Shown here one piece after another: positions 16,764 to 26,483 of a stretch of DNA of 64,000 nt (positions are counted from its first letter, which is position 1; every line of letters begins with the position of its first letter). The translations under genes were made by a program, and so were the position numbers. This DNA comes from an endosymbiont of Escarpia spicata (GTDB lineage Bacteria > Pseudomonadota > Gammaproteobacteria > Chromatiales > Chromatiaceae). The DNA lies in assembly GCA_003349915.1 (NCBI GenBank), contig QFXE01000001.1, forward strand, positions 1 to 64,000, in the 5' to 3' direction. The notes under the pieces are model-generated. The model saw only the letters and a list, made by a program, of their open reading frames with translations, had not been told where the DNA came from and ran no database searches.

Positions 16764-17948
16764 ATGGTAGGCAAACCTGGCAAAACCAGGCAGAGGCGCA
16801 ACTGGGTAATGCATGTTGATATGGATGCCTTCTTCGCCTCGGTGGAGCAGCGCGATAATCCGGAGTTTCGCCATCGACCGGTGATCGTTGGGGCCTTGCC
16901 GGGTGGTCGTGGTGTGGTTGCCACCTGTTCCTACGAGGCCCGTGCTTTCGGCATCCGTTCCGCCATGCCAATCTCGGAGGCCTGGCGCCGCTGTCCCGGT
17001 GCGATCTATCTGCGGCCGGATATGCCACGCTACGTGGAGGCGTCCCAAAAGATCATGCAGGTTCTGCAATCCATCTCTCCGGTAGTGGAGCCTGTTTCCA
17101 TCGATGAGGCCTATCTTGACGCCTCAGGGCTGGAGCGCCTGAACGGAGAGCCGGAGTCGATCGCATCGCTGACCCGGCAGAAGATTCGCGAGACAGTGGG
17201 ATTGGGGTGCTCGGTCGGCATCGGTCCCAACAGGCTGATTGCCAAACTGGCTTCGGAGTATCGCAAACCCAATGGTCAGACGGTTGTTCGGCATGGGGAC
17301 GTGCTGGCCTTTCTCGACCCCATGCCGGTCTCGAATCTGCGCGGCGTGGGAAAACAGACCGACAAAATCGTACAGAAACTGGGCATTCAGACGGTCCACC
17401 AACTCAGACAATACTCACTGGAGATCCTCAGCGCTCATTTCGGCCGGAAAGGGGGACGCTATCTCTACGATCAGGCGCGTGGGATCGCCTCCAGCCGTGT
17501 TGGCGGAACGCAAGTGCGTAAGTCTATCTCCAAGGAGAAGACTTTCAAGCGTGATGTTACCCGTCCGCGGCAGTTGCGGGAGCAGCTGCGGCAACTGTCG
17601 GCAGAGGTGGGGCGTAGCGCCCGGCACAAGGGCCTCAAGGGTAGAGTGGTCAACCTGAAGATACGCATTGAGGGCTTTGAGACCCACACCCGTCAGTGCA
17701 GGCTGCCCAGTGCGGTAAATGCCGATGGGGAGATCTTCGGGCATGCCTGGAAGCTCTATGAGCAGAGTGGTCTGGCGGGGCGTTCGGTTCGATTGATTGG
17801 CGTAGGCATCAGCGATTTTGGCAGTGAGGAGCCAATGTCAGATCTTTTTGAATCGAGCCGGGAGAGAGAAGAAAAGCTCTATTCCACCATGGATGAGATA
17901 ACAGATAAATATGGTATCAATGTGCTGTCGCGTGGCATACGCAGATAA
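16764..17948 (+). CDS. dinB: DNA polymerase IV (Y-family translesion polymerase)
   Basis: 394 residues. Catalytic palm motifs HVDMDAFFASVEQ (about residues 17-29) and PVSIDEAYLD (about 111-120) carry the metal-binding acids. HhH region GVGKQTDKI, then a little-finger domain. Error-prone bypass of damaged DNA and DNA-damage-induced mutagenesis. Start ATG at 16764 follows CTGGAG. No clear LexA box was seen in the upstream 130 bp, so SOS control is not evident. The tail (SDLFESSREREEKL) resembles the usual clamp-binding end but the canonical QxxLF-type motif is only approximate. Confidence 0.95.
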   Translation: MVGKPGKTRQRRNWVMHVDMDAFFASVEQRDNPEFRHRPVIVGALPGGRGVVATCSYEARAFGIRSAMPISEAWRRCPGAIYLRPDMPRYVEASQKIMQVLQSISPVVEPVSIDEAYLDASGLERLNGEPESIASLTRQKIRETVGLGCSVGIGPNRLIAKLASEYRKPNGQTVVRHGDVLAFLDPMPVSNLRGVGKQTDKIVQKLGIQTVHQLRQYSLEILSAHFGRKGGRYLYDQARGIASSRVGGTQVRKSISKEKTFKRDVTRPRQLREQLRQLSAEVGRSARHKGLKGRVVNLKIRIEGFETHTRQCRLPSAVNADGEIFGHAWKLYEQSGLAGRSVRLIGVGISDFGSEEPMSDLFESSREREEKLYSTMDEITDKYGINVLSRGIRR

Positions 17949-18019
17949 GTCATGGCAAGGATATGAAACAGCAACCGGGGCCAGCTCTCCCCCAAAATCC
18001 GAAGGCTTCTGTTTGAAAT

Positions 18020-19186
18020 ATGTCCGATAAATTGGGGCAGGGAGAGGAGATACCTCTGAGAATCGAGGTCTGTGAGCAGATCGATGAGATTGCCGCGCCG
18101 CAATGGAATAGGTTCGTCAGGGATAACCACCCTTTTCTGAAGCATGAATTTCTAAGCGCAATGGAGCGCCATAACTGTGTCGGTCCAACCTTTGGTTGGC
18201 TGCCTAAACATCTGGTCGCATGGCGTGGGGAAGTTTTAGTGGCAGCCATGCCGCTCTACCTGAAACACAACTCCTATGGGGAGTTCGTTTTCGATCATGC
18301 GTGGGCCGATGCCTATCAGCGCCATGGCATGAGCTACTACCCCAAGCTGGTCAGCGCTATCCCCTATACACCCGCAACAGGGGAAAGGGTAATGACAGCG
18401 GCCGGGTTATCGCTTGATCAGATATTGCCGCAATTTTACCAGAGGGCAGTGGAACTCACTGCTGAACTTGATGCCTCCTCGTTGCATCTGCTGTTTGTCA
18501 CGGAAACAGAGAGCCGCCTGATGGGGTCACTCGGCATGATGGAGCGGTTGGGTGTGCAGTTTCACTGGCATAACCGGGAGTACGGCAGTTTTGAGGATTT
18601 TCTAGCATCGCTGACGGCTAAACGAAGGAAGAATATTAGGCGGGAACGTCGCCGGGTCAGAGAGGCAGGACTTCGTTTTCGGGTGTTGTCCGGTGGTGAG
18701 GTGACCGTCGATGAATGGCGGATTTTCTCCCGTTTTTATGCCAAGACCTTCGAGGAGCGTTTTAGTCTGGCGACCCTCAATGAAGGGTTCTTTATTGAGA
18801 TTGGCAGGGCCATGGGAAGCCATGTGGTTCTGGTGTTGGCTTATGATGGTGAGCGCTGTGTGGCGGCCTCGTTGATGTATCGCAGCAACACAGTGCTCTA
18901 CGGACGCCATTGGGGATGTAGTCATGAGTACGACAGCCTCCATTTTGAGGCCTGCTACTACCAGGGCATCGAATACTGCATTAGAGAGGGATTGCAGTTG
19001 TTCGAACCCGGGGCTCAGGGAGAACATAAAATCTGGCGTGGCTTTCTTCCCAGTTTCACCCGATCACGCCACTGGATTACCCATATGGGTTTCAGGGAGG
19101 CAATCGGCGATTTCCTGGGTCGGGAGGGACCCGCGATCCAGGATTACAGGGCAAATTTGGAACAGAGTTCTCCCTACAGGCAGTAG
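18020..19186 (+). CDS. COG3146-family N-acyltransferase (FemAB/GNAT-like)
   Basis: 388 residues. Matches the DUF482/COG3146 family of predicted acyltransferases: FLKHEFLSAMERHNCVG near the N-terminus, VFDHAWADAYQRHGMSYYPKLVSAIPYTP, the basic segment LTAKRRKNIRRERRRV, and the C-terminal GLQLFEPGAQGEHKIWRGFLP block. The fold is a double GNAT as in FemAB peptidyltransferases. Substrate unknown. No membrane segments; probably cytoplasmic. Stands alone after dinB with a 71-bp gap, and the ATG at 18020 has no strong ribosome site. Confidence 0.85.
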   Translation: MSDKLGQGEEIPLRIEVCEQIDEIAAPQWNRFVRDNHPFLKHEFLSAMERHNCVGPTFGWLPKHLVAWRGEVLVAAMPLYLKHNSYGEFVFDHAWADAYQRHGMSYYPKLVSAIPYTPATGERVMTAAGLSLDQILPQFYQRAVELTAELDASSLHLLFVTETESRLMGSLGMMERLGVQFHWHNREYGSFEDFLASLTAKRRKNIRRERRRVREAGLRFRVLSGGEVTVDEWRIFSRFYAKTFEERFSLATLNEGFFIEIGRAMGSHVVLVLAYDGERCVAASLMYRSNTVLYGRHWGCSHEYDSLHFEACYYQGIEYCIREGLQLFEPGAQGEHKIWRGFLPSFTRSRHWITHMGFREAIGDFLGREGPAIQDYRANLEQSSPYRQ

Positions 19187-19357
19187 CATGAATGACGGGG
19201 AATTCAGGGGAAAGAGTCGATGGTGCCGCCGAAAATGATTGTTTGATTGTGCTAACTGCTTGTCTTCAATAAACTTTGCCTAGTGCTAACAGGCCCTAAC
19301 TATACTGGTCAGTTTTCAGGCTGGTATGATCAACTCTGACTTTTTCCAGGATAAGCG

Positions 19358-20587
19358 ATGGAACTCAATGTTACGACTCAGGTGATTCTGCTTGGAGGTG
19401 TCGTTGCCTCCATCATGGGCTTTGTGGCGGCCAAAACCAATTTTTGCACCATGGGTGCAGTCTCCGACTGGATCAACATGGGGGATACCAACCGTCTGCG
19501 CACCTGGTTTTTGGCCATGGTAGTCGGCATCGTTGGAGTGATGGTGCTTGAAGGCCTCGGTCTGTTCAGCCTCGATTCCACCCGCCCGCCCTATCGCAGC
19601 AGCATGTTCCCTCTGGTCGACTACGTACTGGGTGGATTGATGTTTGGTGTCGGTATGACGCTGGCCAGTGGTTGTGGTAACAAAACGCTACTGCGTATCG
19701 GGGGCGGTAATCTCAAATCGATTATTGTCTTTTTGATTGCCGGTACTATGGCCTACTTCATGACCCACACGCTCTCTGCCGAGACGGATAAAACGCTCTA
19801 CTCCATTCTTTTCTTTCCCTGGACCCGCCATTTCACGCTGGATTTGCCTGCCAACCAGGATTTGGGCAGTCTGCTGGCTGTCATTACCGGCGCGGATGCC
19901 GGCATGCTGCGTCTGGTGATGGGTGGATTGCTGGCCACGATTATCTCATTTGTCATCTTCCGCTCCGCTGATTTCAGACGCAGCGGGGAGATACTCCTGA
20001 GCGGTTTGGTCATAGGCCTCTGTGTTCTGTTTGCCTGGTATATCACCGGCAGTCTGCTGTTTGGGGAAGAGGGTACCTGGCTGGAGGCAACAGAGTGGTT
20101 GGAGGGTGATGAGCGCCCGCTGGGGATCGGTGTTCAATCCTTTACTTTTATCAACCCGATGGGAGAGACGCTTGCCTACATGGCTGATCCGGGCAATAGT
20201 CTGCTGATCACCTTCGGGGTTGGCGCTTTGGTGGGTGTGTTGCTTGGAAGTTTTGCCTATGCGCTGGTGAGCCGAAGTTTTCGTATCGAGTGGTTTTATG
20301 ATCTGCGTGATTTCATCAATCACGCCATCGGTGCCGTGTTGATGGGGGTGGGGGGCGTGTTGGCGGTTGGCTGCACTATCGGCCAGGGAATCTCCGGTGT
20401 TTCAACGCTTTCCCTTGGATCGATGTTGGCGTTGGCCTCTATTATTCTTGGCAGTGCACTGACCATGAAGGTTCAATACTACAAACTGGTTTATGAAGAT
20501 GAGGCGACTTTCCCTGCAGCGCTGCTGAGCGGAATGGTTGATCTGAAGTTGCTGCCGGAGCAGTTGAGAAAACTCGAGGCGGTTTGA
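19358..20587 (+). CDS. YeeE/YedE-family transporter (thiosulfate or related sulfur compound)
   Basis: 409 residues, about 10 or more membrane helices. It contains both halves of the family in one chain, with the cysteine motifs of TsuA-like channels: FCTMGAVSDWI near the N-terminus, SGCGNKTLLRIGGGNLKS, and VGCTIGQGISGVSTLSLGS near the C-terminus. In characterised TsuA the cysteines pass thiosulfate across the inner membrane. No TsuB/SirA-like partner gene is adjacent. Start ATG at 19358 has AGGA 8 bp upstream; a -10-like TATACT sits at 19301-19306. A sulfur-oxidising lifestyle is compatible but the actual substrate is inferred from the family. Confidence 0.88.
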   Translation: MELNVTTQVILLGGVVASIMGFVAAKTNFCTMGAVSDWINMGDTNRLRTWFLAMVVGIVGVMVLEGLGLFSLDSTRPPYRSSMFPLVDYVLGGLMFGVGMTLASGCGNKTLLRIGGGNLKSIIVFLIAGTMAYFMTHTLSAETDKTLYSILFFPWTRHFTLDLPANQDLGSLLAVITGADAGMLRLVMGGLLATIISFVIFRSADFRRSGEILLSGLVIGLCVLFAWYITGSLLFGEEGTWLEATEWLEGDERPLGIGVQSFTFINPMGETLAYMADPGNSLLITFGVGALVGVLLGSFAYALVSRSFRIEWFYDLRDFINHAIGAVLMGVGGVLAVGCTIGQGISGVSTLSLGSMLALASIILGSALTMKVQYYKLVYEDEATFPAALLSGMVDLKLLPEQLRKLEAV

Positions 20588-20659
20588 TTGCCGCAGCAGA
20601 AATCCTTCAGATGATGAAGATCGTCAGTCGGATCGGGTGATGGGTGATTCGATAAGATG

Positions 20660-20869
20660 TCAGGAGAGGTTCAACTGCTCACGACACTCCCGAAGCAGAT
20701 AGCGATAGGTTTCAATCAGGTTGCGCTCAAGCGGTGTCAATGCGGGTGTGAGACGCGTGATCTCATGTTCGTAATAGCGAATTTTATCAACAGGCGCCAG
20801 ATCCATCGGGTGGACAGGCGTCTCTTCGGCAGTGTATGCCAGTGCTGCTAGCTCCATTGAAGGGCTCAT
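20660..20869 (-). CDS. Small hypothetical cytoplasmic protein
   Basis: 69 residues, no signal or membrane segment. Predicted mainly helical in the second half (PVDKIRYYEHEITRLTPALTPLERN). AGGGGA lies about 8-12 bp before the ATG, which argues for a real gene. No family recognised. It sits between the convergent YeeE gene and divergent mazG. Confidence 0.5.
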   Translation of the reverse strand: MSPSMELAALAYTAEETPVHPMDLAPVDKIRYYEHEITRLTPALTPLERNLIETYRYLLRECREQLNLS

Positions 20870-21108
20870 ACCTAAATCCCCTGCTACTTCATGTACTGTG
20901 CATTGTGAACTGGCTCACAATTTAAGGCAAGAGTCGCAAGCTGGTCATATGAATAAATATCCGGTAATTTTCCCTGAAATTCATGCTGGCGGCTGTAAAA
21001 ATTTGTGTCGGTGGTTAGGAAGCCGCTGAACAAGTCATGAACTCGTATTTTGCGTACAGACTTACTTCAGTGGCCTCTTAGTTGGCTATTTTCTTGGCAG
21101 AGGTGCGA

Positions 21109-21915
21109 ATGTCGGCTTCATTGGAACGCTTGATCGAAATAATGGCCAGGCTTCGCGACCCGGAGAAGGGGTGTCCCTGGGATCGCGAACAGACCTTCGA
21201 AACCGTGGTTCCCTATACCATCGAAGAGGCCTATGAGGTTGAGGACGTCATACAGCAGGGAGATATGCCTGGACTCTGTGAAGAGTTGGGGGATCTGCTG
21301 TTCCAGGTAGTCTTTCACGCCAGGATGGCCGAAGAGGCAGGCGAATTTGTTTTCGATGACGTTGTCTGTGCGATAAATGACAAAATGGTTCGGCGTCATC
21401 CCCATGTCTTTGCAGAAGAGAAGCCAGGGGATTGGCACCAGCAACGCCAGGCTTGGGAGGGCCACAAGTCACAGGAACGTAAGCAAAAAGCCGGATATAG
21501 TGGTTCAGGGGCATTACATGGCGTTGCCACAGCCTTGCCGGCGCTGATGCGTGCGGAGAAATTACAAAAACGAGCAGCCAGAACAGGTTTCGACTGGCCG
21601 GATATAGCGGGCGCCAGCCAGAAGATTGATGAAGAGCTGGCGGAGTGCCAATCTGCTCTTCAAAACGGTGTGAAACAGGAGATCGAAGAAGAGATAGGCG
21701 ATCTGCTGTTCAGCTGCGTCAATCTTGCCCGCCATGCAGACGTGGATGCAGAGAGTGCCTTGCGGCAGGCTAACCGCAAGTTTTCCAGCCGTTTCTCCTA
21801 CATGGAGGGCCGGCTTAGAGAGCAGGCGAAAACCATTCGGCAGCTTTCAATGGAGGAACTCGACCAGCTGTGGGAAGAAGCCAAATTGACAGGCGCAGGA
21901 CAGAGAGCAACATGA
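21109..21915 (+). CDS. mazG: Nucleoside triphosphate pyrophosphohydrolase
   Basis: 268 residues from the ATG at 21109, which has AGAGG 5-6 bp upstream; an in-frame TTG at 21082 is less likely. Two MazG repeats: the first with PWDREQTFETVVPYTIEEAYEVEDVI and LCEELGDLLFQVVFHA, the second with IDEELAECQSAL and EEEIGDLLFSCVNLARH, supplying the acidic metal-binding residues. It hydrolyses abnormal dNTPs/NTPs to monophosphate and is linked to stringent-response control in E. coli. Its TGA overlaps the ATG of the Nudix gene. Confidence 0.94.
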   Translation: MSASLERLIEIMARLRDPEKGCPWDREQTFETVVPYTIEEAYEVEDVIQQGDMPGLCEELGDLLFQVVFHARMAEEAGEFVFDDVVCAINDKMVRRHPHVFAEEKPGDWHQQRQAWEGHKSQERKQKAGYSGSGALHGVATALPALMRAEKLQKRAARTGFDWPDIAGASQKIDEELAECQSALQNGVKQEIEEEIGDLLFSCVNLARHADVDAESALRQANRKFSSRFSYMEGRLREQAKTIRQLSMEELDQLWEEAKLTGAGQRAT

Positions 21916-22787
21916 AAAGAGAGATGAAGGAAGCAGAGGGATACCTGCGGCATATCAGGGACTGCAATCACTGGAATCCGGAGAATTTCCGGCCACTCTT
22001 TATCGATGACAGGTGTGTCGGTAGGCTGAAGCCGAAGATGGTGAAAGCGCTAGCTCAGTGGCCGAATCTATTTTCTGTAAGTGAAAATCGTGTCAATTTC
22101 ACAAGCGAAATCAGTGAGGTGGATGATCGTACTCAGGCGCTGGACGAAATAGTGAATGCACTCGTGGAGCAGGGGGTTATCTCCCATAGTCATGGGGAAC
22201 GATACCCCGTTACTGCGTCTGGCCGGGAGGATGCCTTCGCAACTATTGACCGGACAGCGGCCCCCTATTTTGGTCTCCGTGCCTACGGCCAGCATCTGAA
22301 TGGTTATGTGCGGAGTGGGGAAGGCATCAAACTCTGGATTGCCCGGCGGGCCTCGGATCGCAAGATCTATCCAGGTAAACTGGACAATATGGTGGCTGGC
22401 GGCCTGCCACAGAGCCTGGGTCTTGCGGAGAATCTGCAAAAGGAGTGTTGGGAAGAAGCTGCGGTACCCTGTGAACTGGCTCTCAGCGCGATTCCTGTTG
22501 GCGCACTAACCTATTGTCGGGAAACGGAAACAGGATTAAAACCGGATACGCTATACTGCTATGATCTGGAGCTGCCTGAGGATTTCGTGCCGCAAAACAC
22601 AGACGGTGAGGTTGAGGCTTTCTACCTCATGAGTCTGGAAGAGGTCGCGCGGATCGTGAGGCAAACCGATGAGTTCAAATTGAACTGTAACCTGGTCGTT
22701 ATCGATTTTATGATCAGGCACGGTTTTTTGTCCCCCGGTGCGCCGGACTATCTGGAGATCGTTGAGGGATTGCATGAGAAGTTGTAA
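21912..22787 (+). CDS. DUF4743/Nudix hydrolase (thiamine pyrophosphokinase-like type)
   Basis: 291 residues from the ATG at 21912 (overlaps mazG by 4 bp, so translationally coupled). The N-terminal half is the DUF4743 domain (HWNPENFRPLFIDDRCVGRLKP), the C-terminal half a Nudix fold with a modified Nudix box GGLPQSLGLAENLQKECWEEA; catalytic glutamates KECWEE are present but the canonical GX5E spacing is changed, as usual in this subfamily. Related plant and yeast proteins act on oxidised thiamine diphosphate or other nucleoside diphosphates. Pairing with mazG suggests nucleotide-pool or cofactor sanitation. Confidence 0.88.
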   Translation: MKREMKEAEGYLRHIRDCNHWNPENFRPLFIDDRCVGRLKPKMVKALAQWPNLFSVSENRVNFTSEISEVDDRTQALDEIVNALVEQGVISHSHGERYPVTASGREDAFATIDRTAAPYFGLRAYGQHLNGYVRSGEGIKLWIARRASDRKIYPGKLDNMVAGGLPQSLGLAENLQKECWEEAAVPCELALSAIPVGALTYCRETETGLKPDTLYCYDLELPEDFVPQNTDGEVEAFYLMSLEEVARIVRQTDEFKLNCNLVVIDFMIRHGFLSPGAPDYLEIVEGLHEKL

Positions 22788-22949
22788 CACTTTTCGAAAA
22801 GCGTCTTGATTCCTCCTTAGAGTGGCACAAGATTTTATGAAGCCAACAATAGACTCTCAGGAACCTGCACTGCAGGATTGAGGTCGAACGTAAAGTTGAA
22901 CTGTTTTTTTCAGCGGCCTGCTGAATTTATATCCCATACAGGTGGATGA

Positions 22950-25043
22950 ATGATATTTATTAGGAAGAGTGTCTACACCCTGCTTGCGCTGTTCCTCGCG
23001 TCTTCTCAGGCGTGGGGAGAAAGACGTGTCCTGCCACTCGATGAGCTTGAGCCAACTCAGCAACATCGTCAGTCCACCATGATCATTCTGAAGGTGATAG
23101 ACAAGTATCACTACAAGAAAGCGAAACTGGACGATGAGATGTCGGGGCAGCTTCTGGATCGTTACCTCGATTCGCTCGACCCTAACCGATCATTTTTTAC
23201 TGCCAAAGATATCGAAGGGATCTCCCTGTATCAGGATAAACTTGATAACTATCTGCTGAATGCCAGGCTGGAACCGGCATTTGCGATATTCCGCATCTAC
23301 CGGAAGCGGGTCGATGAGGCGGTCGAAACTGCACTCAAACTGGTTGATACCGGCTTCGATTTTTCGATTGATGAGGTCTACCAGTTCGACAGGGAAGATG
23401 CGCCATGGGCTCAAACCCGGACCGAATTGGAGGACATATGGCGCAAACGGGTCAAAAACGACTTTCTGAATCTGCGTTTGACCGGAAAGGAAGACGATGA
23501 AATTCGTAAAACCCTGAAAGAACGCTATGAAGGGCTTCAGCGCAGGATCAGCCAGTTTGATTCAAACGACATCTACCAGGCTTTCATCAATGCCTACACT
23601 TTGAGTCTTGAACCTCATACCAGCTATATGTCGCCCAGCACCTCAGAGAACTTCGATATCAGTATGCGCCTCTCTCTAGAAGGCATAGGTGCCGTATTGC
23701 GCATGGATGACGAGTTCACTGTGGTACAGAAAACAGTGGCCGGAGGCCCCGCGAAATTTAGCGGAGATGTGCATGCCGGTGACAGGATTGTCGGTGTTGG
23801 CCAGGGGCTTGAGGGCGACATCCTCGACATTATTGGCTGGCGCCTGCAGGATGTGGTGGAGAAGATTCGTGGACCCAAGGGTACGGTCGTACGACTGCGG
23901 ATTCTGCCTAAAGATGCCGGTTCCGGCGGCAAAACCCAATTGGTGACACTGGTTCGCAACAAGATCAAGCTGGAGGAACAGGCCGCAAAGAGTTCGGTAA
24001 TCGATGGTTTGGAGGGGATGGGAAAGCTGCGCATAGGCGTGATTGAGGTGCCGACATTCTATCGGGATTTTGCGGCGGAAGGGCGAGGTGATGAGAATTT
24101 TCGCAGTACCACGAGAGACGTGCGTAAGCTGATTACCGAGTTGAAAAAAACCGGTGTGGATGGCGTCGTTATCGATCTGCGCCAGAATGGCGGCGGCTCT
24201 CTTTCGGAGGCGACCGAACTGACGGGAATCTTTATCGACACAGGCCCCGTGGTTCAGATCAAGGACGCTTTCGGGAAGGTCGAAGTGGAGCGGGACCCAG
24301 ATACAAGTATTGCATACGATGGTCCGCTGGCGGTTTTGGTGGACCGCAACAGTGCATCAGCCTCTGAAATCTTTGCCGGTGCCATCCAGGACTACCAGCG
24401 GGGTATAGTCATTGGCGAACCGACTTTTGGAAAGGGTACAGTGCAGACGCTGGTGGATCTGGGGCGTTTTGTACCGAGCAATGAGGATGACCTCGGTAGA
24501 CTAAGGTTGACTATGGCGCAATTTTTCCGCATCAACGGCGGCAGTACCCAGCACCGTGGTGTGGTTCCGGATATCCTCTTTCCAATGGCCGGCTACTCGG
24601 CTAAACATGGCGAGCGCTCTCTGGATAATGCGCTACCTTGGGCGCAGATCAAGGCAGCCCGCTACGCCACAAAAGGGGTTAACGCAGTCTCCCACCTGTT
24701 AGATCGCCATAAGGGCCGAATCTCAAAAGATGCCGGCTTCCAGATGCTGCTTGAGCAGGAGAAGCGTATCCAGGAGATTGAAGACCGTACCGAAATCACC
24801 TTGCTGGAGAGTCAGCGCAAACTAGAGTGGGATCAGCGTGAAAAGGCGCGGATGGACCATAAAAACCGTTTCCGTATCGCAAGCGGAATGGAGTCCATCA
24901 AAACGGACCGTGACCGGGAAGACCACGATGACGAAGCCGATAAAGTAGAGAGCGAAGCTGCCAGCCAGATCCAACTCAATGAAACCGCAAGAATTTTAGC
25001 GGATTCGATTCATTTGCAGGCACCAAGAGCCGTGATGCGCTAA
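22950..25043 (+). CDS. prc: Tail-specific periplasmic protease
   Basis: 697 residues with a signal peptide ending near AWGERR. N-terminal TSPc region, PDZ domain (about residues 240-315), S41 peptidase core with the catalytic serine in NSASASEIFAGA and the lysine in GEPTFGKGTVQ, and the C-terminal DUF3340 domain. Degrades proteins by their C-termini, including lipoproteins and peptidoglycan hydrolases. AGGTGG precedes the ATG. Length is typical. Convergent with the chemotaxis gene, 33 bp apart. Confidence 0.95.
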   Translation: MIFIRKSVYTLLALFLASSQAWGERRVLPLDELEPTQQHRQSTMIILKVIDKYHYKKAKLDDEMSGQLLDRYLDSLDPNRSFFTAKDIEGISLYQDKLDNYLLNARLEPAFAIFRIYRKRVDEAVETALKLVDTGFDFSIDEVYQFDREDAPWAQTRTELEDIWRKRVKNDFLNLRLTGKEDDEIRKTLKERYEGLQRRISQFDSNDIYQAFINAYTLSLEPHTSYMSPSTSENFDISMRLSLEGIGAVLRMDDEFTVVQKTVAGGPAKFSGDVHAGDRIVGVGQGLEGDILDIIGWRLQDVVEKIRGPKGTVVRLRILPKDAGSGGKTQLVTLVRNKIKLEEQAAKSSVIDGLEGMGKLRIGVIEVPTFYRDFAAEGRGDENFRSTTRDVRKLITELKKTGVDGVVIDLRQNGGGSLSEATELTGIFIDTGPVVQIKDAFGKVEVERDPDTSIAYDGPLAVLVDRNSASASEIFAGAIQDYQRGIVIGEPTFGKGTVQTLVDLGRFVPSNEDDLGRLRLTMAQFFRINGGSTQHRGVVPDILFPMAGYSAKHGERSLDNALPWAQIKAARYATKGVNAVSHLLDRHKGRISKDAGFQMLLEQEKRIQEIEDRTEITLLESQRKLEWDQREKARMDHKNRFRIASGMESIKTDRDREDHDDEADKVESEAASQIQLNETARILADSIHLQAPRAVMR

Positions 25044-25076
25044 ATAGTCGGTGCGGTCCGTTCCCCGGCAACTGCT

Positions 25077-26300
25077 CTAAAACAGCTGCACCTCACCCTC
25101 ATCCACTGAACTCTGAGTGATTGCTGTCTCATCCAGGTCGTCGAAATGTCTGTCGGCGGTGGAGAGCAGTGCCTGCAACTGTTGAGCCCGCTGCTGGAAG
25201 ACCGCTGCATCCAGATCCCCTGACGGGCGTTGAATAGTGATCACGTCGTGCAGATAGCTCTCCATCTTCCGGGAACGGTCTGCTATCTGGATCAGCAGTT
25301 GATTGACGATGTCTTCGAACTGCAGGGAGATGATACCCTCGCTAACGAGATGATGTATATTCTCGGAAATTCCCGCTATCGATTGTGATTGATGTGTGGC
25401 CTTGTTGTTGAGCCCCTGGATCTCATCCCACATTGACGCAACACTCTCCTGAGATTTGGCAGCAACACTGAGATCGGTGTTGGTCGCTTTTTCCACCGAA
25501 GCGTCGACGGTTTTGATCGATCTTTCAATTTCCGACAATAGTGAGCGAATCTGTTCGCTGAATTGACTGGTCCGTTGCGCCAGACTCCGGACTTCATCTG
25601 CCACCACCGCGAACCCACGACCTGCCTCGCCCGCCCGGGCTGCCTCGATTGCGGCGTTGAGGGCCAGCAGATCGGTCTGTGCGGTGATGGTATTAACGTC
25701 GTTCAGCAGGTTGCCAACCCCCTCAACTTGCTGGTTCATTCTGCCAAACTCGACGGCGATCTGGTCACTGGCGCTCTTGAGGTCAGTCACGGTAGTGACG
25801 AAACGGCCGATGAGCTGTTCCGTCTCGATGGTGAATTTCTGTATACCTTCGGTCTGCTCTTTCTGATCATCGCTCGAAACCAGCACCAGGAGTTCATCCA
25901 CCATCTCCTGTAACTTCTCCCGTTGACCCGTGGATTCGTGCTCCAGTCCGGCCAGACTGCCGGAGAGACGCTGGGTAGCGTTAGTCATGATATTTCCAGC
26001 CTGATCAATGGAATCCCGCAATGTATTGAATTGCTGTGAACTTTTCCCCATTACCTGGTTGGAGTTTATTTCATAGTCCCGGATGGCGGCTGTCAGAGAC
26101 TCGTGGGCCTGTCGTCTCATGCGTTTGTATCGAGCCCTGATGCGTTGTCCCCAGAGGATTGCAAACACAAGCAGAGGCATGCTGATCAATAGCAGCCAGC
26201 GTGTTGTAGTCGAATCAGGTGAAAGAAATGCCGTGGCAGTTGCGATAATGAGCAGGGTTATCGCGGCCCAAACCAGTATTCTGTCAATATTATTTTTCAT
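25077..26300 (-). CDS. Methyl-accepting chemotaxis protein with minimal sensor region
   Basis: 407 residues from the ATG at 26298-26300. Two membrane helices close together (about 8-27 and 35-51) leave a periplasmic loop of only a few residues, so there is no extracellular ligand domain. The signalling hairpin is intact ([33 protein letters not shown]). It probably senses an intracellular, membrane or energy-state cue and feeds CheA/CheW. A near-perfect FliA promoter lies just upstream. The C-terminus (DEGEVQLF) lacks the NWETF-type CheR tether. Confidence 0.92.
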   Translation of the reverse strand: MKNNIDRILVWAAITLLIIATATAFLSPDSTTTRWLLLISMPLLVFAILWGQRIRARYKRMRRQAHESLTAAIRDYEINSNQVMGKSSQQFNTLRDSIDQAGNIMTNATQRLSGSLAGLEHESTGQREKLQEMVDELLVLVSSDDQKEQTEGIQKFTIETEQLIGRFVTTVTDLKSASDQIAVEFGRMNQQVEGVGNLLNDVNTITAQTDLLALNAAIEAARAGEAGRGFAVVADEVRSLAQRTSQFSEQIRSLLSEIERSIKTVDASVEKATNTDLSVAAKSQESVASMWDEIQGLNNKATHQSQSIAGISENIHHLVSEGIISLQFEDIVNQLLIQIADRSRKMESYLHDVITIQRPSGDLDAAVFQQRAQQLQALLSTADRHFDDLDETAITQSSVDEGEVQLF

Positions 26301-26344
26301 GCTGAAACCATTTTGTCTTATTATCGTAATACCATCGGCCAAAG

Positions 26345-26371
26345 ATATCGGCCAAAGGGGAATAAACTTCA
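26345..26371 (-). promoter_or_regulatory. Sigma-28 (FliA) promoter of the chemotaxis gene
   Basis: On the minus strand TGAAGTTT (26364-26371), an 11-bp spacer, then GCCGATAT (26345-26352). Against TAAAGTTT-N11-GCCGATAA this is 14 of 16 with exact spacing. The predicted start of transcription is about 38 bp before the ATG. A second GGCCGAT follows 13 bp downstream. Confidence 0.8.
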
Positions 26372-26483
26372 GTTTATTATTTTATTCAGTGTGGTGATGA
26401 CCGGAAAAAAATATCAGTGTTTGATAATAAACTGCGAGTTATAATCCCCGGTCTTTTAAAACACCCTGAGGCTTGCGCGGGTC

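Noticed and set aside
22815-22840. Sigma-54 promoter upstream of prc (TGGCAC)
   Set aside because: The -12 element lacks the required GC; only the -24 half matches.
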